Shown here in pieces: positions 8,471 to 16,604 of a stretch of 64,000 nt of DNA. Every line of letters begins with the position of its first letter. Positions within the stretch are counted from its first letter, which is position 1. The translations under genes and the position numbers were made by a program. The notes under the pieces were generated by a model that saw only the letters and a list, made by a program, of their open reading frames with translations, was not told the DNA's origin and made no database searches. This DNA is from CBDBUR01 sp965209065 (GTDB lineage: Bacteria; Pseudomonadota; Alphaproteobacteria; JAPOUT01; G958296285): NCBI GenBank assembly GCA_965209065.1, contig OZ242373.1:1054001-1118000 (forward strand), written 5' to 3'.

Positions 8471-8917
8471 TTAAGCCAGCTTCGCTTGAGGAACAGGAAT
8501 AGATTCTTCTTTGTTATGTCCCTTGTTAGCCGGGCTATCCGACAACTGCTCGGCAGATAACTGCTCGGCGATTAACGTGGTTAGGCTTTCTATGCGTTGG
8601 GTCATTTTCATCAGAGCGGCTTGCGCCTCCGCTTCGTTTTTAGCGACCAGACTTTCCTTCTGTGCTAACAACTGCTTCGTTTCGGTAAGCTCTTGCGCTT
8701 GCGCGGCTTGCTTTCTTTCTAAATCCAGCGCCTCGCTAGAAGCAAGCAGAGCCGCCGCTAACATCAGGTTTGTATCCCCCGATTGCTTGGTTATCTTATC
8801 CAACTGCGATATTTTCTTGTTGAGATGTTCCACCACCTCATAAAGTTTCTGCTCCTCGCCTTCGCCGCAATTGAGCCCATAGCTGCGTCCGTTAATAGAA
8901 ACATTGACTTGCTTCAT
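8471..8917 (-). CDS. zapA: Cell division protein ZapA
   Basis: A 148-residue FtsZ-associated protein that crosslinks FtsZ filaments at midcell. The N-terminal domain shows the family pattern VNVSINGRSYGLNCGEGEE and the NLMLAAALLASSEALDLE helix. It is followed by a coiled coil rich in Ala, Gln and Glu and a Pro-rich tail that makes it longer than the usual 105 residues. It is adjacent (0 bases) to an upstream coiled-coil gene. Confidence 0.88.
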   Translation of the reverse strand: MKQVNVSINGRSYGLNCGEGEEQKLYEVVEHLNKKISQLDKITKQSGDTNLMLAAALLASSEALDLERKQAAQAQELTETKQLLAQKESLVAKNEAEAQAALMKMTQRIESLTTLIAEQLSAEQLSDSPANKGHNKEESIPVPQAKLA

Positions 8918-9436
8918 CTACCTGCCCCCCTCGGCTATTTTATCGAAAGAACCGGTGCGCGTTTCAATCACTTCTTTTAGACTTTCAATCGTCTCGTCCA
9001 AGCAAGCGTCTAGCTCTTGAATGATGTGCTTCATTTGAGGGCTGTTGGATTTATGTAAAGCCGCCACCCGCGCCTCTTCCGAGCGCCGCGCTTCCTCTTT
9101 CCAGCTCTCCGCCTTTTCGTGCCACTGGTGCGCGCGCTGGCGGTGATAGCTTAATTCTTGCTCTGCCTTCTGCGCTCTTTGCTGGAGAACGCCCTGCTGG
9201 GCGACTTGCGTGGAGAGCCGCTCTGCTTCTGCCTTCCAGTGCGATGCCTGAACGCGTAGCGTTTGAATCTGCTGCTCGGCGCGTTGTTCCTTGTCGTTGA
9301 TGCGCGCGATGAGATGCTCTTGCTTCGCGTGCCAGACCTGCTCTAGACGCGACAAAGCGGCGTCCAAATGCTCTGCCGCATTAGAAATCAAACCTCCTGT
9401 TTTGTTTTGTTCAGCCCCAACCGCACCTTCTATCAT
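8918..9436 (-). CDS. Coiled-coil protein upstream of zapA
   Basis: A 172-residue protein, almost entirely coiled coil (residues about 20-130, repeated Ala/Gln/Glu/Trp-His patterns such as HWKAEAERL and QWHEKAESWKEEARR), with a short conserved-looking C-terminus (LDACLDETIESLKEVIE). Alphaproteobacteria often carry a small coiled-coil protein (DUF4164-like) just before zapA; this one is longer and I cannot confirm membership. AGGAGC precedes the ATG, and a sigma70-like promoter lies at 9460-9489. A role in division with ZapA is inferred from position only. Confidence 0.75.
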   Translation of the reverse strand: MIEGAVGAEQNKTGGLISNAAEHLDAALSRLEQVWHAKQEHLIARINDKEQRAEQQIQTLRVQASHWKAEAERLSTQVAQQGVLQQRAQKAEQELSYHRQRAHQWHEKAESWKEEARRSEEARVAALHKSNSPQMKHIIQELDACLDETIESLKEVIETRTGSFDKIAEGGR

Positions 9437-9459
9437 CTATGCTCCTAGCTGATTCGTCT

Positions 9460-9489
9460 AGGATAGCCGCTAAAACCCCCTAAAGTCAA
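9460..9489 (-). promoter_or_regulatory. Promoter of the coiled-coil/zapA/fau operon
   Basis: On the minus strand TTGACT (9489-9484) and TATCCT (9465-9460) are 18 bases apart, placed about 25 bases before the start codon of the coiled-coil gene. The -35 and following bases (TTGACTTTAG) are the same as those at the leftward promoter near 4230. Confidence 0.5.
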
Positions 9490-9541
9490 TAAAATACTCG
9501 CAAATAATATAATTGACACAAAGCCTCTCAATAAGCACAGA

Positions 9542-9821
9542 TGGGGCGATGAGAAAAGTTGCCCTCGTTGTCGAAGTCTTGCTATAATAAGAGAATCAAA
9601 CAACATCACGCAAATATCCGTATAAGTGTAAAGATTGTCGTAAGTTTTTCAGCGTGAAAATGGGGACTTATCACAAAATGAGCGTCAAACATTTATATAG
9701 ATACATTGACGAGTTTTCTGCTCACCATAACAACCGCACTTTTGCTGCCCTAGAGGTTATGGCTGTCATCACGCAAGGTTTGCTAGGCAAGCGTTTAACC
9801 TATAAGGATTTGGTTAAATAA
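9542..9821 (+). mobile_element. IS1595-family transposase remnant (internally deleted, frameshifted)
   Basis: This fills most of the 384-base gap 9437-9820. One frame from 9542 encodes a zinc-ribbon half (KSCPRCRSLAIIRES), breaks near 9620, and continues in another frame with the second half (YKCKDCRKFFSVKMGT). That is joined directly to what I recognise as the C-terminus of IS1595-family transposases (HKMSVKHLYRYIDEFSAHHN and QGLLGKRLTYKDLVK, stop at 9819-9821). The whole DDE catalytic core between them is missing. The stop codon shares its last A with the ATG of the restriction-modification gene. No terminal inverted repeats were identified. Confidence 0.75.
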
Positions 9822-12154
9822 TGCCCGTTAAATATCATTACTCTTGCCCTGTTAGAGGGGGATTTGATTCCTCTTCTAAAGAAGAGGAGTTTGTTATTGA
9901 GTGTATAAAATACTTAATAAAATATAAAAATGTTCCAGTAAAATATATTGCAGTTCATAAAATACTTCAACGATTAGGAGCAGCGGGTCGTAATCGTTTA
10001 GAGCCTGATATATTGGTTTTTGATAGACCTGCTATAGAAGCTATGAGTAATGGTAAAATAGATAGCGATAGCGTTCGTTTTGTCGCAGAAATAAAAGTTT
10101 CTCCCGAAGATAAAGAAAAAGCAATTAAAAATCAACTTATTCCAGCAATGCGTTTTTGTGAAAATGTAGAATGGGGTATTTATTGGGACAAAGCAACAAG
10201 ACTAACAATAAAAAAAGATGGTGAGGAGTCTTCAATAGCTTATCTGCCAAAATTTAATGATAATAAAAGTTCTCGCCTAACAAAAGATGATTTAGCTCCA
10301 TTAGATAGAGGTGTTGCGGTTTGGGAGATTTTAGACCAAACTTTAAGAAATTATCAAGGGGGCAATAAAAAACAATTATACAAGGAAGTGTTTAAGTTGC
10401 TAATTAGCAAATACTACGACGAAAGCAAAAACAATCCTTTAGAATTTTGTGTTCGCAGTGGCAAAGATAATGTTTTATTTGACCGCATCTCAAGATTATA
10501 TGAAGCAGCAAAAAGGCATTATAGACTTAACGGTGAATTTAAGGATATTGTAGCTAGTAGAATTAGCTTAAGAGAAGAGGCACTAAAAGCCTGTGTTTCA
10601 GTCCTTGAAGGTTATTCTTTAATCAATACTGATAGAGTTATTATACAAGAATTTTATATGGGGTTTGCTCCAAATTTTTTACAAAAAGATTTACAGCAAT
10701 ACTATACTCCTAAAGAAATAATTTCTTTTATGACAGATAATGTAAAAATAACCAAAAAGACGACAGCAATAGATCCTTGTAGTGGCTCGGGGGATTTTAT
10801 GGTTGGTTTATTAAGAAAAGCAGGCAAATTAAATATCAAAGCTGATATAGAAAATGAATTACATTGCTGGGACATTGACAATAACGCTGCTGCTTTAGCT
10901 CAAATAAATATGATACTTAACGGAGATGGGCGTAGCAATGTAAAAGTTTTAGATTCTTTAGATAAATTTGACAAGGATAACGGACATTATAAATTTGTTA
11001 TTACAAATCCCCCATTTGGCAGAGAAACAAAATATACAGGAAAAAATAAAGCTCAATATGCTATCAATAGCGAGCATACAGGAAAGTTGTTTATTGAAAG
11101 GGGATTAAACCTATTACAAGAAGGGGGCATCCTTATTTCTGTTATTCCTAACGGATATATTGATAATCCTAGTGATGCGCAATTTAGAGAAGTGATATTT
11201 AATAGAGCTCGTGTTTTGGGGTGCGTCAATTTACCAGACAATGTTTTTAAGGCGTCAGGTGCTGGTGGGGCAACTTCTATATTGTTTATCCAAAATACAT
11301 CGCCACCTGATAATTATAAAATTTTTGTTGCTGTTGCTGATAATGTAGGATTTGATTGTAGCAGAAAGGGAACCCCCCCTCTCATAAAACGCAGAGAAAA
11401 TGATGGGGTCTATATTAGAGATACAAATAATGAACCTGTTATAGATAACGATTTATTAGCAATAAGCGAGCAATTAAAAAGTTTTGCTGATGATGAAAAT
11501 ATAAGGAAATTTGATTCCCCCAAGCAATACAAAAATTATAATGTCGTTTCTTTTTCTACCATAAAAAATAATGGATTTATTATTAACGCAAAATTATATG
11601 ACAAAAAAACAGGATATATTACCGCTACTAACAAAATAAAACGCGAATCTTTTTTCAGATTAAGTGAGAAGGGAATAATTGTTAGCAACAAGGACAATCT
11701 AACTTTTAATAATGGGCAAGAATATCAATACATTGAAACTGGTTCGGTATACAAAGATACTATCGTCCCGCCCCCGCTCCTTCGTGGCTGGGCTTTACCC
11801 AATAGGGCAAAACAAATGTTAAACACAGGTGATATATTTTTTGCTAAAATGCGTGGCTCGGAAGCAAGCTTTTTTTATACCTATGAAAAGTATAGTGGTT
11901 TTATTGCCTCAAATGGTTTTTATAAAGTTAGAATTGCTGACGAGAAAAAACTATTATCCTTTTATCGTTTCTTATTTACAAAAGAATTTTCTATTCAAGC
12001 CCGCGCGCTTGCTACTGGAACAATAATGTGCGATATAAAATTAGAAGACCTGTTGAATAGGCTTTATATTCCTTTATTAGAAAGAAAGGGATTGGAGCAA
12101 ATGAAAAATTTTATTGAAAGCAAAAAAAAGTTCATTGAGGTTGGGATAGTATGA
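9821..12154 (+). CDS. Single-chain restriction-modification enzyme (nuclease + N6-adenine methylase + specificity domain)
   Basis: A 777-residue protein read as three parts. Residues about 15-150 carry a PD-(D/E)XK-like nuclease pattern: Pro62-Asp63 in EPDILVFD and Glu90-x-Lys92 in FVAEIK. Residues about 260-500 form a gamma-class adenine methyltransferase with motif I DPCSGSGDF (Asp318) and motif IV NPPFG (Asn396), as in HsdM. From about 560 to the end there is an HsdS-like target-recognition region (GDIFFAKMRGS, FIASNGFYKVR). This layout fits a type IIG or type I-derived enzyme that cuts and methylates alone. It is strongly AT-rich, and its start is fused to an IS remnant. The target sequence cannot be predicted. 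Confidence 0.8.
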   Translation: MPVKYHYSCPVRGGFDSSSKEEEFVIECIKYLIKYKNVPVKYIAVHKILQRLGAAGRNRLEPDILVFDRPAIEAMSNGKIDSDSVRFVAEIKVSPEDKEKAIKNQLIPAMRFCENVEWGIYWDKATRLTIKKDGEESSIAYLPKFNDNKSSRLTKDDLAPLDRGVAVWEILDQTLRNYQGGNKKQLYKEVFKLLISKYYDESKNNPLEFCVRSGKDNVLFDRISRLYEAAKRHYRLNGEFKDIVASRISLREEALKACVSVLEGYSLINTDRVIIQEFYMGFAPNFLQKDLQQYYTPKEIISFMTDNVKITKKTTAIDPCSGSGDFMVGLLRKAGKLNIKADIENELHCWDIDNNAAALAQINMILNGDGRSNVKVLDSLDKFDKDNGHYKFVITNPPFGRETKYTGKNKAQYAINSEHTGKLFIERGLNLLQEGGILISVIPNGYIDNPSDAQFREVIFNRARVLGCVNLPDNVFKASGAGGATSILFIQNTSPPDNYKIFVAVADNVGFDCSRKGTPPLIKRRENDGVYIRDTNNEPVIDNDLLAISEQLKSFADDENIRKFDSPKQYKNYNVVSFSTIKNNGFIINAKLYDKKTGYITATNKIKRESFFRLSEKGIIVSNKDNLTFNNGQEYQYIETGSVYKDTIVPPPLLRGWALPNRAKQMLNTGDIFFAKMRGSEASFFYTYEKYSGFIASNGFYKVRIADEKKLLSFYRFLFTKEFSIQARALATGTIMCDIKLEDLLNRLYIPLLERKGLEQMKNFIESKKKFIEVGIV

Positions 12155-12201
12155 CAACTAAACCCAAAAAACAAAGGGGCTTTGGCGAAAATGGCAAATA
12201 A
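12151..12201 (+). other. 16-codon open frame coupled to the restriction-modification gene
   Basis: The ATG at 12151 overlaps the stop of the preceding gene in an ATGA junction, the usual sign of translational coupling to a second operon gene. The frame (MTTKPKKQRGFGENGK) stops after 16 codons and runs into the transketolase start. It looks like the first codons of a lost partner gene, truncated by a deletion, but a fortuitous frame cannot be excluded. Confidence 0.3.
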
Positions 12202-14356
12202 TATGAGAACGAGTCTTCTCGGTGCGGGGCAGGTTATCTCTAAACGCGATAATACCTCTGATACTTCTGGCGCTTCTGGCAAACCCGAAGCCAGCGTCCC
12301 CGATGACACCGCAGACCAAACCAGCACAAGCGCGCACGAGCAAGCGCAGGGGCAAGCGCACCAAAAGATGGTGAATGCTCTGCGCTTCCTCGCGGTTGAT
12401 GCGGTTGAAAAAGCCGCCTCAGGTCATATCGGTATGGCACTCGGCGCGGCGGATATTATCACCACGCTCTGGACGAAGTTCGTCCGCTTCGACCCACACA
12501 ACCCCGAGTGGATAGACCGCGACCGCTTTATCCTATCGGCAGGACACGGCTCGGCTTTGCTCTATTCTCTGCTTTACCTTATCGGCACCGAAGGCGTGAC
12601 CATCGAAGACCTGCAGAACTTCCGCCAGCTCAACAGCCGCACCCCCGGCCACCCCGAGCGCAACTGCTTGCCCGGCGTTGAAGTCACTACCGGTCCTCTC
12701 GGGCAGGGCTTCTCTATGGCGGTGGGAATGGCTGTCGCCGAGCGCAAACTCAATCAGCAATACTCCGATGACATCATCGAGCATTACACCTACGTCCTCG
12801 CGAGCGATGGCGACCTGATGGAAGGCGTGAGTGCTGAAGCCGCTGCTCTCGCTGGCAACCTCAAGCTCCATCGGCTAATCGTGCTTTACGATAAAAACGA
12901 TGTCTCGATTGATGGCGCAACCTCCCTTGCCGATAATTCTAATATCCCTATGCGCTTCCAAAGTTTCCAGTGGAACGTGATAGAAACAGACGGACACGAT
13001 AGCCAAAGCATCGAAGCCGCTCTGCGCGAGGCGCAAAAAAGCGACAAGCCTACGCTCATTATCTGCCAAACGAAAATTGGCTTCGGCACACCCGATAGAG
13101 AAGGCACCGCCGCCGCGCACGGCGGACCTTTCGGCGAAAAAGAAATCGCCGCCACAAGAGAAAACCTCCAGTGGCATAACCCGCCCTTCGCTTTGCCCGA
13201 TGACGTGCTAGACGACTGGCGCATCGCCGGTTTAACGATGGCGAAAAAGAGAGGCGCGTGGCAACAAAAATGGGACACCCTAGACGAAAATACAAAAGCA
13301 GAGCTCTCCCGACGCTTTGATAAGGAACTGCCCGACGGCTTGGGACGCGCGCTGAATACGTGTAAGCGCAAGCTCGCGAAAGAGAAAAGCCTCGCGACAC
13401 GCAAAGCCTCGCAAGCCGCGCTAGAAGTTTTGAGCGAATACTTGCCCGAACTCATCGGCGGCTCGGCAGACTTGAGCGACTCCAACGGCACCAAAGCCGC
13501 CGCGCAAACCATCTTCAACAGCCAAGATTATAGCGGTAGCTACATCCACTACGGCGTGCGCGAACACGCTATGGCAGCCGCCATCAATGGTATGGCGGCG
13601 CACGGCGCTATCCTCCCTTATGGCGGCACCTTTCTCATCTTTAGCGATTACTGCAAGCCTGCGCTACGACTCGCCGCGCTTATGGAGATGCGTGCCATTT
13701 TTGTCTTCACGCACGATTCTATCGGGCTGGGCGAAGACGGACCCACCCATCAGCCGGTCGAGCATCTCGCGAGCTTGCGCGCCTTGCCTAACTTCAATGT
13801 TTTTCGTCCTGCCGATGGGGTTGAAACTATTGAGTGCTGGGAAATCGCGCTCGCGCAAAAGAACAGACCTTCGGCGCTGCTCTTAACGCGGCAAAGCGTG
13901 CCGCTCTTGCGTAATGCGGTGAGCGAAGAAAACCGCTCGCGGCGCGGGGCTTATGAACTGCGCGGCGTTGATGGCAACGAAGATGTCACCATCCTCGCCA
14001 GCGGCTCGGAGGTTGCGCTCGCGCTTGAGGTGCGGCGGCGGTTGAATAATCAGCGCATTGCCGCGCGTGTTGTCTCTGTGCCTTGCTTCGACCTCTTCGC
14101 TCGACAAACGCCCGAAGCCCGCGCGCAAGTGCTCGGCACGACCGGCATTCACGTGATTATAGAAGCCGCCGCCAACTCTAACTGGCACGATATTGTCGGC
14201 GATGGCTGCCACTTCATCGGTATGAACAGCTTCGGCGCAAGCGCCCCCGCCGAGCAGCTGTTTGAAAAATTCGGCTTTAATGAAACCCTTATCGCTGATA
14301 AAATTGATGCACTCGTTCAGCAATTTAAGCAAAAACAAAAAAGAGAGGAGTTCTAA
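12191..14356 (+). CDS. tkt: Transketolase
   Basis: Thiamine-diphosphate enzyme moving two-carbon units in the pentose phosphate pathway. Motifs seen are SGHIGMALGAADI, the ThDP/Mg site LASDGDLMEGVSAEAAALAG, HDSIGLGEDGPTHQPVEH in the pyrimidine domain and a normal C-terminal domain. From the ATG at 12191 it is 721 residues, about 55-60 longer than usual. The extra N-terminus (residues 1-58) is low-complexity and rich in Ser, Thr, Asp and Gly. A start at 12368 (MVNALRFLAVD) would give a near-standard protein but has no evident ribosome site. First gene of tkt-gap-pgk. Confidence 0.93.
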   Translation: MANNMRTSLLGAGQVISKRDNTSDTSGASGKPEASVPDDTADQTSTSAHEQAQGQAHQKMVNALRFLAVDAVEKAASGHIGMALGAADIITTLWTKFVRFDPHNPEWIDRDRFILSAGHGSALLYSLLYLIGTEGVTIEDLQNFRQLNSRTPGHPERNCLPGVEVTTGPLGQGFSMAVGMAVAERKLNQQYSDDIIEHYTYVLASDGDLMEGVSAEAAALAGNLKLHRLIVLYDKNDVSIDGATSLADNSNIPMRFQSFQWNVIETDGHDSQSIEAALREAQKSDKPTLIICQTKIGFGTPDREGTAAAHGGPFGEKEIAATRENLQWHNPPFALPDDVLDDWRIAGLTMAKKRGAWQQKWDTLDENTKAELSRRFDKELPDGLGRALNTCKRKLAKEKSLATRKASQAALEVLSEYLPELIGGSADLSDSNGTKAAAQTIFNSQDYSGSYIHYGVREHAMAAAINGMAAHGAILPYGGTFLIFSDYCKPALRLAALMEMRAIFVFTHDSIGLGEDGPTHQPVEHLASLRALPNFNVFRPADGVETIECWEIALAQKNRPSALLLTRQSVPLLRNAVSEENRSRRGAYELRGVDGNEDVTILASGSEVALALEVRRRLNNQRIAARVVSVPCFDLFARQTPEARAQVLGTTGIHVIIEAAANSNWHDIVGDGCHFIGMNSFGASAPAEQLFEKFGFNETLIADKIDALVQQFKQKQKREEF

Positions 14357-15366
14357 TGCGACTCGCGATTAACGGCTTCGGTAGAATTGGTAGGCTCGTG
14401 CTGCGTGCCGCTTTAGAGCGCAACGAAGAAATAGAGTGCGTTGCTATTAACGACCTCGCCGATGCGCAAACCAACCGCAACCTGTTGCAATACGATTCCA
14501 CGCACGGACGCTTACCGCTAGAAGTCAAATGCAACGGCAATAAACTTCAAGTGGGCGCGCAAACAATAGAGTGCTTCTCAGAGCGCGACCCCGCTAACTT
14601 GCCGTGGGGAAAATTAAACATAGACATCGCGCTTGAATGCACCGGCATTTTTACCGCGCGCGATAAAGCCGCAGGACATCTAAAAGCGGGTGCGAAAAAA
14701 GTGGTCATCTCAGGTCCCTCCGCCGATGCCGACAAAACTATCGTCTTTGGTGTCAATGATGATACCCTCACCGCCGAGCATAAAATTATTTCTAACGCCT
14801 CTTGCACAACCAACTGCCTCGCGCCTATCATTAAAGTGCTTCACCAACTCTGCGGTATTGAATACGGACACATGACCACCGTTCATTCTTACACCAGCGA
14901 CCAATCCCTGCTCGATACCGCCCACAGCGACCCGCGCCGCGCGCGCGCCGCCGCCCTGTCGATGATACCCACAAGCACCGGGGCGGCTAAAGCCATCGCC
15001 CTCGTGATGCCCGAACTCGCCGGCAAAATAGACGGCACCGCTATTCGCGTGCCAACGCCCAATGTTTCTTTAGTCGACCTCGTGGCGCAAACAACCCAGC
15101 CCACCTCCATCGACGCAGTCAATCAAGCCTTCACGCAAGCCAGCCAAAATGAATTGAAACATATCCTCGCCGTCAATAACGACCCCCTCGTCTCAAGCGA
15201 CTTCAACCACCATAGCGCTTCTTCTTGCGTTGATTTAACCCAAACCAATGTTATTCCCAATGTTGATAAGGGTAAGATGGTGCGCGTCCTCTCGTGGTAT
15301 GATAACGAATGGGGCTTCGCTAATCGTATGGTCGATGTGAGTAAAAAATTCGCATCTCTAAAATGA
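14356..15366 (+). CDS. gap: Glyceraldehyde-3-phosphate dehydrogenase
   Basis: NAD(P)-dependent, phosphorylating GAPDH of 336 residues. It has the Rossmann motif INGFGRIGRLVLRA, the catalytic Cys in SNASCTTNCLAP, the HSYTSDQ phosphate-site region and the C-terminal SWYDNEWGFANRMVD. GAGAGGAG precedes the ATG, which shares one base with the tkt stop (TAATG). It acts in lower glycolysis or gluconeogenesis with pgk next to it. Confidence 0.97.
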   Translation: MRLAINGFGRIGRLVLRAALERNEEIECVAINDLADAQTNRNLLQYDSTHGRLPLEVKCNGNKLQVGAQTIECFSERDPANLPWGKLNIDIALECTGIFTARDKAAGHLKAGAKKVVISGPSADADKTIVFGVNDDTLTAEHKIISNASCTTNCLAPIIKVLHQLCGIEYGHMTTVHSYTSDQSLLDTAHSDPRRARAAALSMIPTSTGAAKAIALVMPELAGKIDGTAIRVPTPNVSLVDLVAQTTQPTSIDAVNQAFTQASQNELKHILAVNNDPLVSSDFNHHSASSCVDLTQTNVIPNVDKGKMVRVLSWYDNEWGFANRMVDVSKKFASLK

Positions 15367-16565
15367 AAACGCTTCATACCCTCCTCAAGCAAAACATCAA
15401 AGACAAACATATTCTTATGCGCGTTGATTTCAATGTGCCGCTTGTTGCTGGCAAGATACTCGACAAAACCAGAATCCTCCAGCATAAAAAAACTATCGAT
15501 AGCCTCACCCAAGCGGGCGCGAAAGTTATCCTGCTGTCCCACTTCGCTAGACCCAAAGGGAAAAAAAGTGCCGCGTGTAGCCTCGTGCAACTCCTGCCCG
15601 AATTGAAAAATACCCTAGGGCAAGATATAGATTTTATTCCCGCCGCCATCGGCGAAACCGCCGCGTGGGCTATTCGCCGAAGCAAAAAGAACATCATCCT
15701 TGCCGAGAACACCCGCTTTTATAAAGGCGAAACCGAAAACGACCCGCTCTTCGCGCAAGAGCTCGCGCGCAACGCCGATTACTTCGTCAATGATGCTTTT
15801 TCTGTCACGCACCGCGTGCATGCTTCGGTTGTCGGCGTGGCTAAGCTGCTGCCGGCTTTCGCCGGCCTCGCCCTTGTCGAAGAAATTGCGAAAATAGAAA
15901 AATACCTCGCCGCGCCGCAACGCCCTGCTCTTGCTATTATCGGCGGTGCGAAAATTACCAGCAAAGTTAAAATGCTAAAAAAAATTTTGGGGCGAATGGA
16001 TAAAGTCGCTATCGGTGGCGCGATGGCTAATGCCTTTTTGATAGCGCTCGGCAAAATGGATGCCGACTCCTCCACGCTTGATGACGAAGCCATCAGCCAG
16101 GCGCGCGCTGTGCTTGACGAGGCGGAAAAGCAAAACACGCCTATTCTCTTGCCGGTCGATTTTGCTTGCGCCGCCAAGCTGGAGGAAGGGCAGAAAGTAG
16201 AAAACTGCGCGCTCGATAAAATCCCTCCCCATCACGGCTGCTTTGATATTGGCACCGAAAGTCTGCGCGCGATTGAAGCAGAAATCGAACAAGCCAAAAC
16301 TATTTTATGGAATGGACCTGTTGGTGCTTTTGAGATTAAACCTTTTGATAGGGCGAGTGTTGCTATTGCTAAAAAAATCGCAAGCAGTGATGGGGTTTCT
16401 GTTGCCGGCGGCGGCGAGACGCTTAGTGTGATTCAGGGTGTTATTCAGGGTGTGATTCATAATGCTGAAGCCGAGTCTGGCTTCACTCATCTTTCGACTG
16501 GCGGCGGTGCGCTTCTCGCGTGGCTAGAGCAAGAACCCCTCCCCGCCCTTCAAGTTCTCGCTTGA
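15363..16565 (+). CDS. pgk: Phosphoglycerate kinase
   Basis: A 400-residue kinase transferring phosphate between 1,3-bisphosphoglycerate and ADP. Visible are RVDFNVPL, the LSHFARPKG motif, NDAFSVTHR, AIIGGAKITSKV and the nucleotide-site WNGPVGAFE and GGGETL. It overlaps gap by ATGA. The next core gene in line, carA, is 2.4 kb away because a restriction-modification pair sits immediately after pgk. Confidence 0.97.
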   Translation: MKTLHTLLKQNIKDKHILMRVDFNVPLVAGKILDKTRILQHKKTIDSLTQAGAKVILLSHFARPKGKKSAACSLVQLLPELKNTLGQDIDFIPAAIGETAAWAIRRSKKNIILAENTRFYKGETENDPLFAQELARNADYFVNDAFSVTHRVHASVVGVAKLLPAFAGLALVEEIAKIEKYLAAPQRPALAIIGGAKITSKVKMLKKILGRMDKVAIGGAMANAFLIALGKMDADSSTLDDEAISQARAVLDEAEKQNTPILLPVDFACAAKLEEGQKVENCALDKIPPHHGCFDIGTESLRAIEAEIEQAKTILWNGPVGAFEIKPFDRASVAIAKKIASSDGVSVAGGGETLSVIQGVIQGVIHNAEAESGFTHLSTGGGALLAWLEQEPLPALQVLA

Positions 16566-16604
16566 ATCCATTTGGGCTATAATAGCATTTATAAAGGTGA
16601 TTCT

